Made by a program: the position numbers and the translations under genes. A DNA stretch of 16,958 nt from JAZGEG01 sp964346665 (lineage in GTDB: Archaea > Aenigmatarchaeota > Aenigmatarchaeia > QMZP01 > QMZT01), in the NCBI GenBank assembly GCA_964346665.1, contig CAYFVC010000014.1, positions 1 through 16,958 of the forward strand, written 5' to 3'. Under the pieces are notes generated by a model. It ran no database searches. It was not told where the DNA came from and worked only from the letters and a program-made list of their open reading frames with translations. Below, in pieces: positions 6,632 to 12,642 of the stretch; the first letter of the stretch is position 1, and the number at the start of each line of letters is the position of its first letter.

Positions 6632-6646
6632 ATTTACCCTGTAAAT
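6632..6646. promoter_or_regulatory. 15-base palindrome abutting the taw1 start
   Basis: ATTTACCCTGTAAAT is a perfect 6-3-6 inverted repeat ending one base before the taw1 ATG (6648) and just after a TATA-like CTTTTATTAA (6623-6632). A repressor bound here would cover the transcription start. Its first half can also pair, in RNA, with GGTAAAT (6601-6607). Confidence 0.4.
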
Positions 6647-6647
6647 C

Positions 6648-7622
6648 ATGAATATGACCAAGCTAAGGGCTGATCCGAAAATCGAAAAGCAATTGAGGAA
6701 CGCGAAGTACGGGGTTTTCAACCACTCAGCAGTTCAGGTATGTGCATGGACGAAGAAAAGCTTGCACAACGAAGGAATCTGCTACAAGGAGAAATTTTAC
6801 GGGATCGATTCCCACAGGTGTTTCGAGTTTTCGCCTTCCGCTGTTTTTTGCGAGTTAAATTGCGTGTTCTGCTGGAGGCCCATGGAGTTCATGAAATTCA
6901 AGGAAATGAAAGCCAGCGAGACGGATGATCCGAGAGTTATATACGAAAAATTGCTCGAGGAGAGGAGAAAACTACTTTCTGGATTCCCCGGGGACGGGAT
7001 AACTGATATGGAAAAACACGCTGAATCTCTCAAACCGAATCACTTCGCCATTTCCCTTTCCGGAGAGCCCACACTCTACCCCAAACTTCCCGAACTCGTC
7101 CGATTCCTTAGGGATCTCCCTGAAACGAGATCCGTGTTCGTCGTCACGAACGGACAGGAACCCGAAATGATGGAAAGGCTTTCGACTTCGCTACCTACCC
7201 AGCTTTACCTGTCAGTTAACGCTCCAAACAAAGTTTTATTCAACAAGATAAACTGCCCGATTCACAAGGACGGCTGGGAGAGGTTCTTGAAATCGCTGGA
7301 AATCTTCAGCAGATCGAAAACGAGGAGAATCCTTAGAATGACCATGATCAAGGGAATGAACATGGATAAAAAATTCGTGAAAGATTACGCTGACATTATC
7401 AGGAAAGGGAATCCGCATTTTATCGAAATAAAAGCGTACATGTGGATTGGTTTTTCGAGGAGGCGATTGAGAGAGGAGAACATGCCCTTGCACAGGGACA
7501 TTCAAAACTTCGCAAAGGAGATCGAGAAATCAACGGATTTCGAAATAGTTGACGAGAAGGAGGATTCAAGGGTTGTTTTGCTCCAGAACAAGAAGGAAAA
7601 GACCGAAAGGTTTATAAAATAA
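6648..7622 (+). CDS. taw1: 4-demethylwyosine synthase (archaeal TYW1)
   Basis: A 324-residue radical-SAM enzyme that uses pyruvate and SAM to close the third ring of wyosine on N1-methylguanosine-37 of tRNA-Phe. The radical SAM cluster is Cys68-x3-Cys72-x2-Cys75 (CELNCVFCWRP). The second [4Fe-4S] site is Cys32, Cys45 and Cys58. The spacings 13, 13, 10, 4 and 3 are the same as in the Methanocaldococcus jannaschii enzyme (Cys 26, 39, 52, 62, 66, 69). HFAISLSGEPTLYPKLPEL is the family SAM-binding segment, and LSVNAPNKVLFNKI follows. Length is normal. The start is ATG 6648, with a second in-frame ATG two codons later; a TATA-like element suggests a short or absent leader. It is a core archaeal tRNA gene placed between two regulatory cassettes. 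Confidence 0.96.
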   Translation: MNMTKLRADPKIEKQLRNAKYGVFNHSAVQVCAWTKKSLHNEGICYKEKFYGIDSHRCFEFSPSAVFCELNCVFCWRPMEFMKFKEMKASETDDPRVIYEKLLEERRKLLSGFPGDGITDMEKHAESLKPNHFAISLSGEPTLYPKLPELVRFLRDLPETRSVFVVTNGQEPEMMERLSTSLPTQLYLSVNAPNKVLFNKINCPIHKDGWERFLKSLEIFSRSKTRRILRMTMIKGMNMDKKFVKDYADIIRKGNPHFIEIKAYMWIGFSRRRLREENMPLHRDIQNFAKEIEKSTDFEIVDEKEDSRVVLLQNKKEKTERFIK

Positions 7623-7673
7623 GAATTTATTTAAAAATGTTTCACAGAAATAAGTAATAATACGAGTGAAATC

Positions 7674-8144
7674 ATGAACATAAATACAAAGTACGTTGGT
7701 GTGATCGTAATTGTTTTCGGTGTTTTGGTAGCCTTGCTCATAAATTCATTTTCCGGTTTAGTAGGTATGATGAGTACGGGAGAGTGTGCCTGTGAAGCGG
7801 GAGGCGTATGCTCCCAAGTCCCGGTATTAACGCAATTTTACATCGGATATACGATGGCTGCTGCTCTTGGGATTGTAGGTGTTTTTCTGGTGGTGTTTGG
7901 CAAGAAGCCCTTGGTGGAGGGCAGCAAGGAAAAATGGAGCAAGAATCTGAAAAAACTGAGCGGAGATGAAAAGACAGTTTATGAAAATTTAATGGGGTCC
8001 GAGGGAGTTATCTTTCAAACTGATCTTGTAGAACAATCGGGATTCCCCAAGGCAAAGGTATCCAGAATTCTTGACAAAATGGAAGCGAAAGGGTTACTGG
8101 AAAGAAAGAGAAGGGGCATGGCAAACGCGGTTGTTCTGAAATAA
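7674..8144 (+). CDS. Membrane-anchored winged-helix regulator with Cys-rich outside loop
   Basis: A 156-residue protein. Helix 1 spans about residues 7-30 and helix 2 about 55-76; a loop between them contains Cys38-Ala-Cys40 and Cys46 in a GECACEAGGVC context. After a charged linker (78-95), residues 96-156 form a MarR-like winged helix: SGDEKTVYENLMG, the turn and recognition helix QTDLVEQSGFPKAKVSRILDKME, then a basic wing RKRRGMANAVVL. With the DNA-binding domain inside, the Cys loop would face outward. Such one-component membrane regulators are common in archaea. CxCx5C could bind a soft metal or report disulfide state, which fits the copper and thiol genes that follow from 9063; this is inference. 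GAGTGA precedes the ATG. Confidence 0.75.
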   Translation: MNINTKYVGVIVIVFGVLVALLINSFSGLVGMMSTGECACEAGGVCSQVPVLTQFYIGYTMAAALGIVGVFLVVFGKKPLVEGSKEKWSKNLKKLSGDEKTVYENLMGSEGVIFQTDLVEQSGFPKAKVSRILDKMEAKGLLERKRRGMANAVVLK

Positions 8145-8160
8145 ACTTAAGGAAATTAAA

Positions 8161-8172
8161 TATTTATTTTAA
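8161..8172 (+). promoter_or_regulatory. TATA element for the second wHTH cassette
   Basis: The A/T run TATTTATTTTAA is centred about 24 bases before the ATG at 8190. No Shine-Dalgarno sequence precedes that ATG, so the cassette is probably read from a leaderless transcript with its own promoter. Confidence 0.45.
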
Positions 8173-8189
8173 TTTGACATTTAATCTTC

Positions 8190-8531
8190 ATGAAAGAATC
8201 CGGTTATTTGTTGTCATTGAAACATTCCCTCTGGAACATGCTTGCAGGAACCAGGGGTGGAATTACGAGGATTCGTATAATAAAATTGTTAAGGAAAAGA
8301 CCATACAACATAAATCAGCTCCACGGGAAACTCGGTTTAGACTATAAAACCATACAACACCACATAAGGGTTCTAGCCAACGGAAATATCATCATAACCG
8401 AAGACAGTAAGAAGTATGGTTCAATGTATTTTCTTTCCCCTGCTTTCGAAGAGAATATACACCTTTTCGATGAAATCTTGGAAAAAGTTGGGGAAAAGCA
8501 AATACATAGGGGGGGTAAAAATAAAGGGTGA
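8190..8531 (+). CDS. ArsR-like winged-helix regulator, copy 2 of a duplicated cassette
   Basis: A 113-residue paralogue of the regulator at 5623. Shared blocks in order are LW..LAGTRGG, RI.IIKLL, RPYN.NQ, DYKTIQHH, KKYGSMYFLSP and ENIH..DEI..KVG. The recognition helix is in the YKTIQHHIRVL segment. It extends about ten residues beyond copy 1 with a basic QIHRGGKNKG tail. DNA-binding ArsR-like function is expected from the fold; no ligand site is visible. The stop (8529-8531) lies four bases before the start of its membrane partner, and the GGGTGA just before that start overlaps the stop, so translation is coupled. The protein sequences have diverged well beyond a recent copy event. Confidence 0.85.
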   Translation: MKESGYLLSLKHSLWNMLAGTRGGITRIRIIKLLRKRPYNINQLHGKLGLDYKTIQHHIRVLANGNIIITEDSKKYGSMYFLSPAFEENIHLFDEILEKVGEKQIHRGGKNKG

Positions 8532-8535
8532 TTCA

Positions 8536-8823
8536 ATGCACGAAATATACATCATTTCACCGATAATAAATAGTATAAACGTGATTATTTTAGTGATATT
8601 GCTATACGTTTTCATGAAAAATTACAGGCATATTAAATCAAATTACAATCTGGGATTAATTCTTTTCTCTTCACTCTTTCTTATAGAAAATCTTATATCA
8701 TTTCATCTGGGAATTTTCTCATGGCCATTCTGCGCTGCTGAAGTTGTTATACTTCATATTGTTGTAATAAACGTGATTCAGCTGTTTGGTCTGCTTGCAC
8801 TTCTTTACATAACATGGAAATGA
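8536..8823 (+). CDS. Three-helix membrane partner of the wHTH regulator, copy 2
   Basis: A 95-residue protein starting at ATG 8536; the open frame extends upstream but would overlap the regulator. The start is supported by GGGTGA and by gap-free alignment of residues 1-30 with the copy-1 protein, where Lys28-Asn29-Tyr30 coincide. Three hydrophobic segments lie at about residues 7-26, 38-56 and 68-92. The polar stretch after helix 1 is MKNYRHIKSNYNLGLILF and the end is YITWK, as in copy 1. A Cys sits near the start of helix 3 (PFCAAEV). It is predicted to be a membrane sensor or ligand-binding partner for the regulator; this is inferred from gene pairing only. Confidence 0.75.
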   Translation: MHEIYIISPIINSINVIILVILLYVFMKNYRHIKSNYNLGLILFSSLFLIENLISFHLGIFSWPFCAAEVVILHIVVINVIQLFGLLALLYITWK

Positions 8824-8843
8824 TCTGGAATTAATCTGGAATT
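8823..8843 (+). repeat. Tandem 11-base direct repeat after the second cassette
   Basis: ATCTGGAATT occurs at 8823-8832 and again at 8834-8843 (period 11), starting in the stop codon of the membrane-partner gene. It lies about 25-45 bases upstream of the TATA box at 8869. One-turn spacing is typical of tandem protein sites on one DNA face, so an activator site for the copper operon is possible. Confidence 0.35.
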
Positions 8844-8868
8844 TCTTGGCAATAATCTCGGGATAACC

Positions 8869-8877
8869 ATATAAATA
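8869..8877 (+). promoter_or_regulatory. TATA box of the copper operon
   Basis: ATATAAATA is a strong archaeal TATA box in a 239-base gap without a gene. The predicted transcript start is near 8895-8900, leaving a leader of roughly 165 bases before the ATG at 9063. The same nine bases recur at 9586-9594 before copB, and in both places GAGGTGATA follows after 19-21 bases. Confidence 0.55.
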
Positions 8878-8947
8878 GGATTTTGAAAGCCTTATTCGGA
8901 GGTGATAAACAACTATAAACCTTCAAATAAGCACCTTACACCAAAAT

Positions 8948-9023
8948 CTCAAGGTTAGGGGGAGAGGTCAAAGTCCTAAAAAAGCAATCGATTTTTCGTG
9001 ACCTTACTCTTTCCTACCTTGGG
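8948..9023 (+). promoter_or_regulatory. Long imperfect hairpin in the leader of the copper operon
   Basis: The leader can fold into one long stem. The outer helix is CTCAAGGT (8948-8955) with ACCTTGGG (9016-9023), including one G-U pair. AGG (8957-8959) then pairs with CCT (9013-9015), GAG (8962-8964) with CTC (9007-9009), AGGTCA (8965-8970) with TGACCT (8999-9004), and an AAAAA/TTTTT step lies inside. A second small hairpin (TTTGAA 9033-9038 with TTCAAA 9043-9048) touches the Shine-Dalgarno sequence GGAGGTG (9050-9056). This arrangement fits a cis-acting RNA controlling translation, or a small RNA. No known riboswitch class is recognised. Confidence 0.45.
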
Positions 9024-9062
9024 ACATGTTTGTTTGAATGCCTTCAAAAGGAGGTGGATGAA

Positions 9063-9353
9063 ATGAGTGGTAAGCTAATAATGGCCCTTTTCGTGGCAAT
9101 CGTTGCAGCATCGGTTATAGCGGTTTCCTTGACCGCATCTGCAAACCCGAACTACGAAGAAAGCAAGAGTTTCGAATTCGAGGATCACCACAGGGAAATG
9201 CTGGATCTGCACAAGCAGTATTTCAATAACGAGATAAGTTTCGAGGAATTCCGTGAAAGCATGAATGAGAAAATGACGGAACATTATGAAGACATGCCCT
9301 GCAATGAAGGGTCCGGAATGACGGGCTATAACATGATGGGAATGATGTGGTGA
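9063..9353 (+). CDS. Exported small His/Met-rich protein, probable copper-binding
   Basis: A 96-residue protein with a clear signal sequence (about residues 4-26, ending ASA-NPN, a signal-peptidase-like site). The mature part is acidic and rich in His, Met and Glu: DHHREMLDLHKQYF, then helical charged residues including EHYEDMPCNEG, and a Met-rich end GMTGYNMMGMMW. Met and His clusters of this kind bind Cu(I) or Ag(I) in extracytoplasmic copper carriers, so a metallochaperone or buffer role is inferred; no named family is claimed. The ATG at 9063 has an excellent Shine-Dalgarno sequence, GGAGGTG, six bases upstream. The frame also runs upstream to a TTG at 9030, which lacks any such site. It is the first gene of the copper group. 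Confidence 0.7.
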   Translation: MSGKLIMALFVAIVAASVIAVSLTASANPNYEESKSFEFEDHHREMLDLHKQYFNNEISFEEFRESMNEKMTEHYEDMPCNEGSGMTGYNMMGMMW

Positions 9354-9357
9354 ACGA

Positions 9358-9591
9358 ATGGACGGATGCGATGAATCTAAACAGGTGAAATGCCTGATAT
9401 GCGGGATGGAGATGTCGAATTCTGAAAACGGGGAACCGTGCAAGCTGTGCGGCATGCTCTCGGAGAACCCCGCATATTACATGGGTTTCCCCTTCTGCTG
9501 CGGGAAATGCGTGGAGCTTTTCAAAATAATAATAAGTAAAACGCCGATCAACGAAAGGGAGGGGGTAATGGAAAAAGAGATTGTTATATAA
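9358..9591 (+). CDS. Cys-rich TRASH/YHS-like metal-binding protein
   Basis: A 77-residue cytoplasmic protein with eight Cys: Cys4, a CxxCGM pair at 12-15, a second CxxCGM pair at 28-31, and Cys47, Cys48 and Cys51 in GFPFCCGKCVELFK. The tyrosine-Met-Gly-Phe-Pro-Phe-Cys...Cys...Phe segment resembles TRASH and YHS metal-binding domains, which act as copper chaperones or sensors in archaea. It starts four bases after the stop of the Met-rich protein, so the two are translated together, and it is followed by copB. A role in handing Cu(I) to CopB or in sensing copper is inferred from the ligands and position. The C-terminal tail REGVMEKEIVI carries the TATA box for copB in its DNA. Confidence 0.75.
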   Translation: MDGCDESKQVKCLICGMEMSNSENGEPCKLCGMLSENPAYYMGFPFCCGKCVELFKIIISKTPINEREGVMEKEIVI

Positions 9592-9594
9592 ATA
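9586..9594 (+). promoter_or_regulatory. Internal TATA box for copB
   Basis: ATATAAATA lies at the end of the TRASH-like gene, 31 bases before the copB TTG. A start site at about 9612-9615 would fall on the palindrome 9608-9622. The element duplicates the TATA at 8869-8877. Confidence 0.5.
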
Positions 9595-9607
9595 AAGGCA
9601 GTTAGTG

Positions 9608-9622
9608 TATCACGAGGTGATA
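9608..9622. promoter_or_regulatory. Palindrome covering the copB ribosome binding site
   Basis: TATCACGAGGTGATA is a perfect 6-3-6 inverted repeat that contains the Shine-Dalgarno GAGGTGAT and lies on the predicted transcription start. It can act as a DNA operator for a dimeric repressor or as an RNA hairpin hiding the ribosome site. The right half, GAGGTGATA, is repeated at 8899-8907 in the upstream operon leader. Confidence 0.5.
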
Positions 9623-9624
9623 TT

Positions 9625-11829
9625 TTGAAAAAAAATAATAATCCCCGCGTGGAGCATGCGGAACATGAAAAAACGGAGCATGAAGATAAAGCCAGCCGTA
9701 AGAATAACGAAAAACACACAGAGTGCCATGACCATCATGAAACGGAACATGCAGGCCACGACGAAACAGGGCACGATCATGAAGGTGATCACGGGGGTGA
9801 ACACCCGGATCACGGGACGGGAAACCATGAAGATCACCAAAGTCATGAGAACCACCACGAGATGATGGTGAGGGATTTCAAAAAGAGGTTTTACGTATCT
9901 CTGGTTCTGACCATTCCTGTCCTTGCTTTGTCACCAATGATCCAGGAATTTTTCGGCTTCTCGGTCAGTTTTGCGGGGGACATATATTTGCTGTTTATAC
10001 TTTCAAGCATAGTGTTCTTCTACGGTGGCTGGCCTTTCCTGAAAGGCATAGTCAGGGAGCTCAGGGAAAAGCAGCCGGGGATGATGACGCTGATCGCCAC
10101 TGCGATATCTACGGCATTCTTTTACAGCTCTGCCGTGGTTTTTGGTCTGACAGGGAAGTTCTTTTTCTGGGAGCTTGTCACGCTTATTGACATAATGCTT
10201 CTCGGTCACTGGGTAGAAATGCGTTCGGTGATGGGCGCTTCCCGAGCGTTGGAGGCCCTTGCGAAACTGATGCCTTCCGAGGCACACCTTGTAGGGGAGG
10301 ACGGGGAAACAGAGGACGTTCCAGTCTCCGAACTTAAATCAGGAGATGTTGTCCTTGTGAAGCCGGGCGAGAAGATACCCTCGGATGGCATGGTTGTTAA
10401 AGGGGAATCGAGCTTGAACGAATCCATGCTTACGGGCGAATCGAAACCGGTCTGGAAAACGAGGGGGGACAAAGTTATAGGCGGTTCCGTTAACGGAGAA
10501 GGAGCTTTGCATGTAAAGATAACCAAAACCGGAGAAAAAACATATCTTTCGCAGGTTATAAATCTTGTAAAGCAGGCACAGGAATCAAAGTCAAGAACCC
10601 AGGACCTTTCAAACAGGGCCGCTTTTTGGCTGACTTCAATTGCGGTTTCAGTCGGGATAGTCACCCTTTTTTCATGGCTGTTTTTAGGCATGGATTTCGT
10701 GTTTTCTCTTGAGAGAATGGTCACGGTAATGGTTATAGCCTGCCCGCATGCCCTAGGGCTGGCCGTTCCACTCGTTGTGGCGGTCTCGACATCCATCTCG
10801 GCAAAAAACGGCCTTATTATAAGAAACAGGGTGGCCTTTGAGAATGCGAGAAACATGGATGCTATCATATTCGACAAAACAGGAACCCTGACCAAAGGGG
10901 AATTCGGGATCACTGACATAATCCCGGAAGGGAAATTCAAAGAAAGGGACATCCTCTATTATGCCAGCTCCCTTGAAGCCAATTCGGAGCACCCAATTGC
11001 AAAGGGCATCGTGAATAAGGCTAAACAGGAAAAAGTCAAAACAGGTTCTGTTAGACAATTCAGGGCGATTCCGGGTAAAGGTGTCCAAGGAATTGTTGGT
11101 AAAAAACCAGTGAAAGCTGTAGGACTGAATTACTTGAGGGAGAAGAACATAGGTGTTGTCAATCCGAAAATTAATGAACTGATAAAACATGGGAAAACGG
11201 TCGTGTTCGTGATCTTAAAGGATAATGTAATAGGCACGATTGCACTTGCTGACCTGATAAGGGAGGAATCAAAGGAGGCGATAAGAGGAATTAAAACAAT
11301 GGGCATAAAAACTATTATGCTTACAGGGGATAACGAACAGGTCGCGAAATGGGTTTCGAAAGAACTGGGCCTTGATGAATACTTTGCCGAAGTCCTACCT
11401 CATGAAAAATCCGAGGTTGTGAAGAAAGTTCAAGGTGAAGATCTGAGAGTGGCAATGGTCGGTGACGGTGTTAATGATGCCCCTGCACTCGTTCAAGCAG
11501 ATGTCGGAATAGCGATAGGGGCAGGGACGGATGTAGCGGTCGAATCCGCGGATATTATACTTGTCAGGAATGATCCAAGAGACGTCGCATCCATAATAGG
11601 TCTTGCAAAGGGAACGTATGGGAAGATGAAGCAGAACCTCGCGTGGGCCACCGGTTATAACGTAATTGCGATCCCGCTTGCTGCAGGTATCCTTTACAAT
11701 TTCGGCATTCTACTAAGTCCGGCAATAGGAGCAATCCTAATGTCCTTGAGCACGGTGATAGTTGCGGTAAACTCAAGATTCCTGTCAATCAAAAATGAAA
11801 ATATTAATTCTTTTCCTACGCCTAAGTGA
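9625..11829 (+). CDS. copB: Copper-exporting P1B-type ATPase with His-rich N terminus (CopB type)
   Basis: A 734-residue membrane ATPase that drives copper out of the cytoplasm. The N-terminal tail (residues 11-78) holds 19 His and replaces the usual CxxC metal-binding domain. Core motifs are TGES (270-273), CPH in the metal-transport helix (373-375), the phosphorylated Asp417 in DKTGT, SEHP (454-457), then TGDN and GDGVND. CPH together with YN in ATGYN and MSLST in the last helix is the P1B-3 set, linked to Cu(II)/Cu(I)/Ag(I) export. Eight membrane helices are expected. The start is TTG at 9625, supported by GAGGTGAT just upstream and by lack of any ATG before residue 80. Regulation by the palindrome at 9608 is likely. 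Confidence 0.95.
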   Translation: MKKNNNPRVEHAEHEKTEHEDKASRKNNEKHTECHDHHETEHAGHDETGHDHEGDHGGEHPDHGTGNHEDHQSHENHHEMMVRDFKKRFYVSLVLTIPVLALSPMIQEFFGFSVSFAGDIYLLFILSSIVFFYGGWPFLKGIVRELREKQPGMMTLIATAISTAFFYSSAVVFGLTGKFFFWELVTLIDIMLLGHWVEMRSVMGASRALEALAKLMPSEAHLVGEDGETEDVPVSELKSGDVVLVKPGEKIPSDGMVVKGESSLNESMLTGESKPVWKTRGDKVIGGSVNGEGALHVKITKTGEKTYLSQVINLVKQAQESKSRTQDLSNRAAFWLTSIAVSVGIVTLFSWLFLGMDFVFSLERMVTVMVIACPHALGLAVPLVVAVSTSISAKNGLIIRNRVAFENARNMDAIIFDKTGTLTKGEFGITDIIPEGKFKERDILYYASSLEANSEHPIAKGIVNKAKQEKVKTGSVRQFRAIPGKGVQGIVGKKPVKAVGLNYLREKNIGVVNPKINELIKHGKTVVFVILKDNVIGTIALADLIREESKEAIRGIKTMGIKTIMLTGDNEQVAKWVSKELGLDEYFAEVLPHEKSEVVKKVQGEDLRVAMVGDGVNDAPALVQADVGIAIGAGTDVAVESADIILVRNDPRDVASIIGLAKGTYGKMKQNLAWATGYNVIAIPLAAGILYNFGILLSPAIGAILMSLSTVIVAVNSRFLSIKNENINSFPTPK

Positions 11830-11840
11830 AACTAGTTTCA
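11827..11840. promoter_or_regulatory. 14-base perfect palindrome between copB and the dsbA-like operon
   Basis: TGAAACTAGTTTCA is perfectly self-complementary. It begins with the copB stop codon and lies just before a TATA-like GTATATGG (about 11850-11857) that could drive the operon starting at 11904. It is either an operator for that promoter or, less likely, a short terminator hairpin; there is no T-run after it. Confidence 0.4.
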
Positions 11841-11903
11841 TACATACAGGTATATGGTGTTTCAGATATCTATTTTGCATGATTACCAAAAAAGGAGGCA
11901 AAA

Positions 11904-12641
11904 ATGTTCGGGAAAGATAAGACCGTTCAAGAAGGATTGTATGTGCTTTCGGCAGCGATACTAGTGTCCACCATATTATTGTCGATCTCGATCGTATATG
12001 CTGGCAACACAATGTCAATAAACACCGATCCAGAAACAGGAAACATTCAGCAGATTGGGCAGGAGGCCCCTCAACAGGCTCCTAGTCAGGAGCAATTACC
12101 TCCACCACAACCAGGGGCTGTTCAGGTAAGCGAGGATGATGACGCATTCTTGGGAAATGCGAATGCACCGGTAAAAATTGTAGAGTTCTCGGATTACCAG
12201 TGCCCATTCTGCGCGAGATTCTACAGCAATACCCTTCCAAGTTTGAAAAAGAACTTCATAGAAACAGGCAAGGTGAAATTCGTTTACAGGGACTTCCCTC
12301 TCGGGTTCCACCAGGAAGCTCAGCCATCAGCAGAGGCAGCTGAGTGCGCAGGCGAACAGGGGAAATACTGGGAAATGCATGACAAGATATTCGAGAACCA
12401 GCAATCTATGAGCACATCTTCATACAAACAATGGGCAGCTGATATTGGTCTGAACACAGAGCAATTTAACTCGTGCCTGGATTCAGGAAAGTACGCGAGC
12501 GAAGTGCAGAAAGACTTCAGTGATGGCCAGGCTGCTGGTGTGAGCGGAACGCCGACATTCTTCATAAACGGAAAGAAGGTTGTTGGAGCTCAGCCATACG
12601 AGGCCTTTGAACAGGTCATAAATCAGGAACTAGGAGGATAG
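11904..12641 (+). CDS. Membrane-anchored DsbA/thioredoxin-like oxidoreductase
   Basis: A 245-residue protein with an N-terminal membrane anchor (about residues 12-33), a Pro/Gln-rich spacer (about 50-72), and a DsbA-type thioredoxin domain. The active site is CPFC (100-103) after EFSDYQ, and the cis-Pro loop is SGTPTFF with Pro217. Additional Cys148 (AECAGEQGKYW) and Cys191 (FNSCLDSGKY) sit where BdbD-like and archaeal DsbA proteins carry conserved Cys. It would oxidise or isomerise thiols on the outer face. It opens a seven-gene operon; a strong AGGAGG lies before ATG 11904 and the next ATG follows its stop after one base. A closely related domain recurs at 15871. Confidence 0.9.
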   Translation: MFGKDKTVQEGLYVLSAAILVSTILLSISIVYAGNTMSINTDPETGNIQQIGQEAPQQAPSQEQLPPPQPGAVQVSEDDDAFLGNANAPVKIVEFSDYQCPFCARFYSNTLPSLKKNFIETGKVKFVYRDFPLGFHQEAQPSAEAAECAGEQGKYWEMHDKIFENQQSMSTSSYKQWAADIGLNTEQFNSCLDSGKYASEVQKDFSDGQAAGVSGTPTFFINGKKVVGAQPYEAFEQVINQELGG

Positions 12642-12642
12642 T

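Noticed and set aside
9030..9062. Upstream TTG start for the His/Met-rich protein
   Set aside because: The excellent GGAGGTG site lies inside this extension and points to ATG 9063, after which a normal signal peptide begins.
10206..10952. 248-residue minus-strand open frame inside copB
   Set aside because: It runs opposite to conserved P-type ATPase motifs (TGES, CPH, DKTGT) and is a codon-bias shadow.
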